Shown here: positions 1-9,756 of the stretch, in pieces
Position numbering within the stretch: position 1 is the first letter of the stretch
Layout: every line of letters begins with the position of its first letter
Origin: Begonia masoniana
Lineage: Eukaryota > Streptophyta > Magnoliopsida > Cucurbitales > Begoniaceae
Direction: 5' to 3'
NCBI GenBank assembly: GCA_022432975.1
Contig: CM039514.1
Coordinates: forward strand, 9,779,519-9,843,518
Length of the DNA stretch: 64,000 nucleotides
Position numbers and translations under genes: made by a program
Notes under the pieces: generated by a model
Told to the model about the DNA's origin: nothing
Seen by the model: only the letters and a program-made list of their open reading frames with translations
Databases searched by the model: none

Positions 1-2732
1 GTACCGGCAGATGGATATAAGACGGAATCGGTAGATGTATATAAAACGAAATCGGTAGATGCATATAAGACAAAAGTGAACAGTACCGGCAGATGGATAT
101 AAGACGGAATCGGTAGATGTATATAAAACGAAATCGGTAGATGTATATAAAACGAAATCGGTAGATGTATATAAAACGAAATCGGTAGATGTATATAAAA
201 CGAAATCGGTAGATGTATATAAAACGAAATCGGTAGATGTATATAAAACGAAATCGGTAGATGTATATAAAACGAAATCGGTAGATGTATATAAAACGAA
301 ATCGGTAGATGTATATAAAACGAAATCGGTAGATGTATATAAAACGAAATCGGTAGATGTATATAAAACGAAATCGGTAGATGCATATAAGACAAAAGTG
401 AACAGTACCGGCAGATGGATATAAGACGGAATCGGTAGATGTATATAAAACGAAATCGGTAGATGCATATAAGACAAAAGTGAACAGTACCGGCAGATGG
501 ATATAAGACGGAATCGGTAGATGTATATAAAACGAAATCGGTAGATGTATATAAAACGAAATCGGTAGATGTATATAAAACGAAATCGGTAGATGTATAT
601 AAAACGAAATCGGTAGATGTATATAAAACGAAATCGGTAGATGTATATAAAACGAAATCGGTAGATGTATATAAAACGAAATCGGTAGATGCATATAAGA
701 CAAAAGTGAACAGTACCGGCAGATGGATATAAGACGGAATCGGTAGATGCATATAAGACAAAAGTGAACAGTACCGGCAGATGGATATAAGACGGAATCG
801 GTAGATGTATATAAAACGAAATCGGTAGATGTATATAAAACGAAATCGGTAGATGTATATAAAACGAAATCGGTAGATGCATATAAGACAAAAGTGAACA
901 GTACCGGCAGATGGATATAAGACGGAATCGGTAGATGTATATAAAACGAAATCGGTAGATGTATATAAAACGAAATCGGTAGATGTATATAAAACGAAAT
1001 CGGTAGATGCATATAAGACAAAAGTGAACAGTACCGGCAGATGGATATAAGACGGAATCGGTAGATGTATATAAAACGAAATCGGTAGATGCATATAAGA
1101 CAAAAGTGAACAGTACGGCAGATGGATATAAGACGGAATCGGTAGATGTATATAAAACGAAATCGGTAGATGCATATAAGACAAAAGTGAACAGTACCGG
1201 TAGATGTATATAAAACGAAATCGGTAGATGTATATAAAACGAAATCGGTAGATGCATATAAGACAAAAGTGAACAGTACCGGCAGATGGATATAAGACGG
1301 AATCGGTAGATGTATATAAAACGAAATCGGTAGATGTATATAAAACGAAATCGGTAGATGTATATAAAACGAAATCGGTAGATGCATATAAGACAAAAGT
1401 GAACAGTACCGGCAGATGGATATAAGACGGAATCGGTAGATGTATATAAAACGAAATCGGTAGATGCATATAAGACAAAAGTGAACAGTACGGCAGATGG
1501 ATATAAGACGGAATCGGTAGATGTATATAAAACGAAATCGGTAGATGCATATAAGACAAAAGTGAACAGTACCGGCAGATGGATATAAGACGGAATCGGT
1601 AGATGTATATAAAACGAAATCGGTAGATGCATATAAGACAAAAGTGAACAGTACCGGCAGATGGATATAAGACGGAATCGGTAGATGTATATAAAACGAA
1701 ATCGGTAGATGTATATAAAACGAAATCGGTAGATGCATATAAGACAAAAGTGAACAGTACCGGCAGATGGATATAAGACGGAATCGGTAGATGCATATAA
1801 GACAAAAGTGAACAGTACCGGCAGATGGATATAAGACGGAATCGGTAGATGTATATAAAACGAAATCGGTAGATGCATATAAGACAAAAGTGAACAGTAC
1901 CGGCAGATGGATATAAGACGGAATCGGTAGATGTATATAAAACGAAATCGGTAGATGTATATAAAACGAAATCGGTAGATGTATATAAAACGAAATCGGT
2001 AGATGTATATAAAACGAAATCGGTAGATGTATATAAAACGAAATCGGTAGATGTATATAAAACGAAATCGGTAGATGCATATAAGACAAAAGTGAACAGT
2101 ACGGCAGATGGATATAAGACGGAATCGGTAGATGTATATAAAACGAAATCGGTAGATGCATATAAGACAAAAGTGAACAGTACGGCAGATGGATATAAGA
2201 CGGAATCGGTAGATGTATATAAAACGAAATCGGTAGATGCATATAAGACAAAAGTGAACAGTACCGGCAGATGGATATAAGACGGAATCGGTAGATGTAT
2301 ATAAAACGAAATCGGTAGATGCATATAAGACAAAAGTGAACAGTACGGCAGATGGATATAAGACGGAATCGGTAGATGTATATAAAACGAAATCGGTAGA
2401 TGCATATAAGACAAAAGTGAACAGTACCGGCAGATGGATATAAGACGGAATCGGTAGATGTATATAAAACGAAATCGGTAGATGCATATAAGACAAAAGT
2501 GAACAGTACCGGCAGATGGATATAAGACGGAATCGGTAGATGTATATAAAACGAAATCGGTAGATGCATATAAGACAAAAGTGAACAGTACCGGCAGATG
2601 GATATAAGACGGAATCGGTAGATGTATATAAACGAAATCGGTAGATGCATATAAGACAAAAGTGAACAGTACCGGCAGATGGATATAAGACGGAATCGGT
2701 AGATGTATATAAAACGAAATCGGTAGATGCAT
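1..2732. repeat. 24-bp minisatellite in 82-bp higher-order units
   Basis: The basic monomer is about 24 bp (GAAATCGGTAGATGTATATA plus AAAC). A longer composite unit of about 82 bp starts GTACCGGCAGATGG, carries one or more 24-bp monomers, then a variant monomer with GATGCATATAAGAC, and closes with AAAAGTGAACA. The number of inner monomers varies from zero or one up to about a dozen (the long run is at about 109-400). Rare variants lack one base (GTACGGCAG for GTACCGGCAG). Short open frames across it are artefacts of the period being divisible by three. The array lies inside an F1 LTR. Confidence 0.95.
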
Positions 2733-3686
2733 AAAGACAAAAACAGTGGACACAGGAGTCCGTGGACGTTTGCACTAAAAGACAAAAACAGTGGACACAG
2801 GAGTCCGTGGACGTTTGCACTAAAAGACAAAAACAGTGGACACAGGAGTCCGTGGACGTTTGCACTAAAAGACAAAAACAGTGGACACAGGAGTCCGTGG
2901 ACGTTTGCACTAAAAGACAAAAACAGTGGACACAGGAGTCCGTGGACGTTTGCACTAAAAGACAAAAACAGTGGACACAGGAGTCCGTGGACGTTTGCAC
3001 TAAAAGACAAAAACAGTGGACACAGGAGTCCGTGGACGTTTGCACTAAAAGACAAAAACAGTGGACACAGGAGTCCGTGGACGTTTGCACTAAAAGACAA
3101 AAACAGTGGACACAGGAGTCCGTGGACGTTTGCACTAAAAGACAAAAACAGTGGACACAGGAGTCCGTGGACGTTTGCACTAAAAGACAAAAACAGTGGA
3201 CACAGGAGTCCGTGGACGTTTGCACTAAAAGACAAAAACAGTGGACACAGGAGTCCGTGGACGTTTGCACTAAAAGACAAAAACAGTGGACACAGGAGTC
3301 CGTGGACGTTTGCACTAAAAGACAAAAACAGTGGACACAGGAGTCCGTGGACGTTTGCACTAAAAGACAAAAACAGTGGACACAGGAGTCCGTGGACGTT
3401 TGCACTAAAAGACAAAAACAGTGGACACAGGAGTCCGTGGACGTTTGCACTAAAAGACAAAAACAGTGGACACAGGAGTCCGTGGACGTTTGCACTAAAA
3501 GACAAAAACAGTGGACACAGGAGTCCGTGGACGTTTGCACTAAAAGACAAAAACAGTGGACACAGGAGTCCGTGGACGTTTGCACTAAAAGACAAAAACA
3601 GTGGACACAGGAGTCCGTGGACGTTTGCACTAAAAGACAAAAACAGTGGACACAGGAGTCCGTGGACGTTTGCACTAAAAGACAAA
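2733..3686. repeat. 45-bp minisatellite, about 21 near-identical copies
   Basis: The unit begins AGACAAAAACAGTGGACACA and continues through AGTCCGTGGACG and TTTGCACTAAA. By eye the copies are identical from end to end. The array interrupts the 24/82-bp array exactly after an AGACAAAA that both repeats share, and the flanking array resumes with GTGAACAGTACC. This suggests that a segment of about 37 bp entered or arose there and was then amplified with the 8-bp AGACAAAA as part of the unit. Because 45 is a multiple of three, two frames stay open for more than 300 codons. They have no gene-like features and are not annotated as genes. Confidence 0.95.
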
Positions 3687-4165
3687 AGTGAACAGTACCG
3701 GCAGATGGATATAAGACGGAATCGGTAGATGCATATAAGACAAAAGTGAACAGTACCGGCAGATGGATATAAGACGGAATCGGTAGATGCATATAAGACA
3801 AAAGTGAACAGTACCGGCAGATGGATATAAGACGGAATCGGTAGATGCATATAAGACAAAAGTGAACAGTACCGGCAGATGGATATAAGACGGAATCGGT
3901 AGATGTATATAAAACGAAATCGGTAGATGTATATAAAACGAAATCGGTAGATGCATATAAGACAAAAGTGAACAGTACCGGCAGATGGATATAAGACGGA
4001 ATCGGTAGATGCATATAAGACAAAAGTGAACAGTACCGGCAGATGGATATAAGACGGAATCGGTAGATGTATATAAAACGAAATCGGTAGATGCATATAA
4101 GACAAAAGTGAACAGTACCGGCAGATGGATATAAGACGGAATCGGTAGATGCATATAAGACAAAA
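3687..4165. repeat. Continuation of the 24/82-bp minisatellite
   Basis: The same composite unit as in 1-2732 resumes after the 45-bp array, with mostly minimal units (GTACCGGCAGATGG, then one variant monomer, then AAAAGTGAACA). It ends at about 4165, where ordinary F1 LTR sequence begins. Confidence 0.93.
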
Positions 4166-5915
4166 TTGACAACTTTTATCATGAAGACATACGAACAGAG
4201 AGAGTAAAACCAAGAAGACATGAAAGTCTCAAACTCATAAACCAGCTCAAAACCTGATTTTTCGAACACAACAGAAAACATGACAGAAAGTTAGAAAACA
4301 TGACAGAAACTTAAGAAAGATCACACTACATGGATAGCTCTAAAACCAGAAACTATCTATGCACAGACTAGCAGAAAATATTCCAAACAATTCCAGAATA
4401 CTTCAGAACATAAATTCAACTGTCAAATACAGAGGTTTTAAATACATCAGCAACAGAACCTATACATTACAAAAAAAATCCCAGCAGAGTTTATAAACAA
4501 AACACAGGACTATAACAGAGTTTTAAAACAAAACATCAGAATTCCAGAAGAGTTTACAGATATGATCTTTACTTTAAAGACTTAAACCTCAAGACAGAAA
4601 GCTATGTCTGACTGCAGCAACCACCCCGAGAGCTCAAACCACCAGCTACATCAGATCGTCATTTTGAGGAACAAGGTCCTCAGTTTCGGGTTCAGTACCT
4701 ACATCAGAGAGTTCACCTATGAGTCTAAAACTCAGTAAGAACATAATACAGATGCAGTGATGCAAAATGCTATGCATGCAGTTTTCAGAAAACAGTGACA
4801 GAACAGAACTTTACATTTCAGTGGCAGAGGGGTATAAGTGGGGCTTATAGGGGAACTGGCAAACAGAGGGTGCACTATCAGGCACAGCAGATTTTCAGTC
4901 TCCCAGGGAGGGATAAAACCAGAGGGTCCTTGCTAGGGACAATTCATTTTCAGATTCCCAGGGAGGGATAAAACCAGAGGGCCAGTCCCCGTCCCACACT
5001 TAACCAATACATTACAGACAGTCAGATTTTATCTTGTTTAGTTTGAAATAGTGTACAGAAAACAGTTTTGCATGAGCTTTCAGAAAATCGTGTATGCATG
5101 AACATTCACAGTGCTTACAGTTAATATAGCAGACAACAGAAATAACAGACTATACTGTGAAGCAAAACTATGACATCTCAAAACATAAACTATACTTTTT
5201 CTACCCAGAACCACCCGACTGAGACTGAAAACCTAGTACCTCCGTGATGTAGGGCATTAAGGGCCAACTCTCAGTTATGAACTTACCTGTTTGCGGCAAT
5301 GCAGTGTGCTCGAACGTCCCTGGAGAGTTCGGATCTGTAACATGAATGTACAGAATTTAAACACTACAAATGCTAACTAATATCACGTAGGAAACGCAGC
5401 AAACACACTTAAAACACTTTAGAAAACACACCAACGTGTTTTCATCCAAAACAGTGAGTTTTCACCCAAAACTGAAACCCTAAACTTCGGTAAAAACTCA
5501 CTTTAAACTTGTCCAAACTTGTTAGCGTTAAAAGACGCTCACCTTTGCTGAAAAAAAAATGGAGAAATGCTGGAGAAACAAAGCGTGGAAGTTTTGTTTC
5601 AATCGCCTGGAAGAGAGAAAACAGAAAGGAGAGGTAGAAGTGAGCTTCACGTAGGAGGAAGAGAAGACATATCTTCTTCAACAAGTTGCCACTTGGCACT
5701 CATCCATTGGTTTGCTTCCACCTACCATAATCACTTCCACATTTACCCTTCCATTAGCTTTTAACCTAATTGGCTTGTTTTGATTACACTTAGTTTGGTT
5801 TTCCCTCAAACATTCTATCATTTTAACCAAAATATTCATTGTATTAATATAATATTAATCCCGTTTAAACGATCCGGGAAAAACTATTACATGGCAAAAA
5901 TGCCGGGTGTTACAT

Positions 5916-7380
5916 AGCATGCACTTTATATTTTTCAAGATTGTTCTATTCATTCTTTCTGCAACACCATTTTGTAGAGGAGTCTTTGGAAATGATCTTT
6001 CTGTCTGATCACGTGCATCTTGCAGTAATCATCAAATGATCTCATATATTTGTCATCATTGTCTGTGTAAATGCATTTTAACATTTTCATGTTTCTCGCT
6101 CTTTGGGAACATGAAAATATTTGAAAACGTTAAACATCTCATCTTGGTATTGAGTGTATAAACCCAAACTTTCCTTGAGTATCATCAATCAATGTGACCA
6201 TGTATGGGGCACCGCCTAACTTTTTTGTTGACATGGGATCGCAAACATCTAAATAGATAGCTTCTAACACGTCTGGTTTCCTTGACGCATAATTCTTCTG
6301 AAAGAAAAACTCTGTCGCCAAACAATAAATACAACTTGAGAGAGCTTCATTTCTAAGATGTGGAAGACAGTCTCTTCTGCCAAGCAATTGAAGTCTTTTT
6401 TCGCTCATGTGACCAAGACATTTGTGCTATAACTCAATAAATGAGTTATCCTGTGCAATATTTATTCATGTTCACTTAAGTCACATACAAGTTAGACTCT
6501 CTGATTCATTTCGCTATGATTAGCGAGCCTTTGCTTAGCTCCAATTTTCTACTAGCGAATTTGCACTCGTAACCGACATCATCAAGAGCATCAACTGATA
6601 TTAGATTTAGTCTAATATCTAAAACATGTCTGACATTTTTAAGCACCAACGGTTTGGATACAGTTGTTCTCTTTTTCAATTATTTTGTAAATGTGATTGT
6701 TTCCCATTTTAACAATGTCAAAATTGTCACTAGTGTAAGATGTAAAAAATTCTATTTTTGATATAACATGATAAGATGCTCCAAAGTTACACACCCAACG
6801 TGATTCATTAGTCATGAGGTTGACAAAATCTTCATATATAATGACATTTTCACCCTCAGAAGCTATTGCGACCTTACTCTTCGTCTCTCCTTTAACACCT
6901 TATGTGCTTTGTTTTTTTTTTTTTCAACTTCCAACAATCGTTTTTCATGTTGCTCATCTTGCTACAATGATAGTACTTGACACCTTTTTTACTTTTCGAC
7001 TTTGACTTTCATGATGTGTTGACTCCAGAGACCTCATGTTCCTTTGGCCTCTCTCTCGTTGCTGATAAGGCCTCCTTGGAAGAGTGATCTTTGTTCTTTC
7101 GTTTGCGTTCTTCTTCAAGAATTGCAACTGTAATATCATTGAGTCTTTACAATATCATTGACCAAATTTATAACGAGGTAATCGTACGAGTCAGACAATC
7201 TTTGAAGTAAAAGTTTGGCTCGTTCATCCTCAACAATGAAGTCCACACAACTTTTCTTATTACAAACTGACTTTTAGCCTTCAAGATGAATATGTAGGCG
7301 ATTTCAAATCTGTATGTATGCTTCTAAGTTACGATAATGCCGACTTATGTAGTTGTGTTGTAAGACCCATCATCGCATCT
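5916..7380 (-). pseudogene. Decayed Ty1/copia gag-pol fragment
   Basis: Reading the minus strand from about 7380 downwards, frameshifted pieces follow copia order. Near 6950 there is a degenerate CCHC knuckle (YHCSKMSNMKNDC). Near 6700-6800 there is a protease-type segment (NFGASYHVISKIEFFTSYTS, with the usual DSGA altered to NFGA). At 6139-6408 a GAG-pre-integrase segment runs into the start of integrase (LEAIYLDVCDPMSTKKLGGA). Stops and frame changes separate all pieces, and most of the integrase and all of RT/RNase H are missing, so it cannot encode an active product. The left end is cut by the F1 LTR. The right end approaches the PPR gene start; no copia LTR was recognised. Confidence 0.75.
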
Positions 7381-7406
7381 CCTACGGGCAGTGTGAATGC
7401 CTATAA

Positions 7407-8923
7407 ATGAGCCTCCTTGCAGCCAGCAAGCGCAGCATCCGAGCATGGAAACGCTGTATGGCCCTTGCACAACATTGCGCCAACATGAGCCAGCTTAAGC
7501 TCATCCACGCCATCTTCATCGTCCAAGGTCTCCATCTCAACAACTACGCCGTCAGCAAACTCGTCACCTTCTGCGCCCTTACCCACTCCGGCGACCTCTC
7601 CTACGCATCCCGTATTTTCACTACTATTCAATCACCCAATTTGTACATCTACAACGCTCTCATCAGAGGTTACTCTCGCAGTTCTCGGCCTCAAATCGCT
7701 ATTGACTACTTCCGTCTTATGCTGAAAATTGGTGACACGGTTCCTGATCATCACACTTTTCACTTTGCTATTTTGGCTAGTGCAAATGCCTTCATGGGTA
7801 AATTTAGGAAAGCAGATCCATTGTTGGGTACTGAAGAATGGACTTTTTTCATCAGATAGTTATGTTCAGACGGCGCTTATGAGCTTATACACGCAATGCA
7901 CTGTTTTGGTCGATGCCCATAATCTGTTTGACGAAATTCCTTGTAAAGATCTTTTCCAGTGGAATGTGCTGATGAATGGGTATGTACGATGTGATTCGGC
8001 TTATAATGCTTTGAAAGTTTTTCGGGATATGTTGGCTCAGGGAATTGAGCCTGACAAGTTTTGTATAACCACTGGGCTTAAGGCCTGTGCGCAAACAGGG
8101 GCTCTATTGCAGGGCAAGTGGATTCACGAATACGTGAGGAAGAGGAAGAACATGGAAGTGGATGTGTTTGTCGGAACTGCGCTTGTCGATATGTATTCAA
8201 AGTGTGGCTGTATTGCCATGGCCGTGGAAGCTTTTGAAGAGATGCCTGAAAGAAATTTGTTTTCATGGGCAGCAATGATTGGAGGTTTTGCCGCACATGG
8301 AAATGTGAGGAACGCACTAGGTTTCCTGGAGAGAATGCAAGTAGAAGATGAGCTCAAACCTGATGGAATTGTTCTTCTTCAAGTTCTAACAGCCTACACA
8401 CATGCCGGACTTCTCGAAGAAGGTAAAAACCTCTTTGAATCCATGGAAACTCAGTACGGTGTAGTACCAGAAATCGAGCATTATGGTTCCAGTGGTCGAC
8501 TTGTTATGTAGAGCGGGTCGATTAAATGAAGCACGTCAACTAATAAAAAGGATGCCAGTGAAGCCGCAAGCTTCAATTTGGGGTGCATTATTAAGTTGTT
8601 GTAGAACTTATTACAACGTCGATCTTGCAGAGACAGCTGTTCAAGAACTCATCCTGCTAGAAACAGAAAACGGGACAAAAGAAGATGGAGTTTATGTTCA
8701 ATTATCTGACATTTATTTGGGTGCTGGAAGGAGTGAAGATGCGCTTAGAATAAGGAAAATGATTGGGGAAAAAGGGATTAAGAAAACACCAGGGTGTAGT
8801 GTGATTGAGGTTGATGGAAAACTGAATGAGTTCGTTTCAGGAGATGCATCACATTCTAAAAGGATGCAGATTCTTTCAACACTTGAGTTACTGTCCATTG
8901 AATCAATGGCTAATCATGAATAA
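7407..8923 (+). CDS. PLS-class pentatricopeptide repeat protein, E/E+ type (two apparent frameshifts)
   Basis: PPR proteins of this class are imported into mitochondria or plastids and bind specific RNAs, usually for C-to-U editing. This is the known role of the family; the target here is unknown. The reading starts at MSLLAASKRSIRAW and spans about 505 residues without an intron. Several PPR units are visible, for example NLYIYNALIRGYSRSSRPQI, DLFQWNVLMNGYVRC, DVFVGTALVDMYSKCG and NLFSWAAMIGGFAAHG. They are followed by an E/E+ tail (GVYVQLSDIYLGAGRSEDA, then KKTPGCSVIEVDG). No DYW domain is present; the tail stops after SMANHE. The frame changes twice, near 7800 and near 8493. In both cases removing one base would restore the expected motif order (GKFGKQIHCWV; HYGSVVDLLCRAG). 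It could be a recent pseudogene or a real gene with consensus errors. I recall Arabidopsis At3g28640/At3g28660 as similar proteins, unverified. Confidence 0.85.
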
Positions 8924-9756
8924 AAATATAACAAAATATATATTGTTTGTATAAGTTTGAACCAGAGAAGGACTGTCTTTGGCAAGTATCAGCGGCTGAC
9001 CGTGATTGGTTTCTTGACTCAACGATCAATTTTTTTTTTCTCAGTTCAATGAATGAACTTTGACAGTGGATTCAGTTCTTTATTCTCGATCATTTCAAGA
9101 CACTGGAAGCAAGGTAATTAAACCTCTCTCTAATATTTCCAGTTTGTTGTTGATAATCCGACAACCTATCTGTTTGTTCAATGGAGTTATTCTTTCCTGC
9201 GGATTACTTTCTTCATTTTGTAATAAGAATTCGAAATGGGTTTTCTTCTCTCTCTCTCTCTCTCTCTCTAGTTCAATTTTTTCACCTCCTCCTTTTCTCT
9301 CAGCTTGTTTGCTGGTTTGATAAAAATAAGAGGGACCAACTTGTTTTTTGTTTATAATAAATTTATCGAGGTTAATATCCTGCATTTGTTCATGTTCCCA
9401 TTTGTCAAGTTTTTTTAATTCAGAAAGTCAACGATGACAGATGGATAAGCATATGCTGCAATAATATTGTATACTTTCTGGTGTACTTGAATTGACTAAT
9501 ATATTGATATCTGCCGTCTTATTATCTATTTTTTTTTTTTTCTAGGCGAAATCTGGGGAAAAAAGAGATCAATTTTTTTAATCACGTTGAAAAGTTACGT
9601 TCCGGGTGATCATAGTTGACTTTTTATGTTGTTTGTAAGATGCTTACTTAGAATGTGGTCAGCGAGAGATTGGTGTAGTTTCCCCCCAACACCTTTCCAG
9701 CTGATTCTGGGATTCCACTGGGGATTCCTATTATATCTTTAGCTATTGTTTCTGCC
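8924..9756. other. Spacer between the PPR and HIPL genes
   Basis: No gene is recognised. It presumably holds the PPR 3' UTR and the promoter and 5' UTR of the HIPL gene. It contains a short (TC)n tract at about 9247-9269 and several T-rich runs (about 9031 and 9530). Confidence 0.6.

Larger units (their letters stand above)
1..5915 (-). mobile_element. LTR of gypsy-type retrotransposon family F1, reverse orientation, left end outside window
   Basis: The right edge reads ...CCGGGTGTTACA, the reverse complement of the TGTAACACCCGG start of the intact F1 LTR at 16898-19462. Positions about 4170-5915 match that LTR in reverse: the TGCAGCAACCACCCC block near 4612, the duplicated 'cccagggagggataaaacc' block near 4903 and 4960, and the CACCAACGTGTTTTCATCC block near 5430. 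Positions 1-4165 correspond to the part of the LTR that carries short tandem repeats in the other copies, here hugely expanded. Only the 5' boundary of the LTR is visible, so it may be a solo LTR or the end of a full element. It abuts a copia relic at 5916, which was probably the target. No coding capacity is seen. Confidence 0.8.

Noticed and set aside
2727..3728. Open frames of more than 300 codons over the 45-bp array, suggesting a repeat protein
   Set aside because: Two overlapping frames are open for the same reason: a 45-bp period without stops. There is no signal peptide, domain, promoter or codon pattern, and the array sits in the middle of an LTR.
1..4165. Centromeric or telomeric satellite
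   Set aside because: Monomers of 24 and 45 bp are unlike the 150-180 bp plant centromeric type and unlike TTTAGGG. The array is bounded by LTR sequence and protein-coding genes lie within a few kb.
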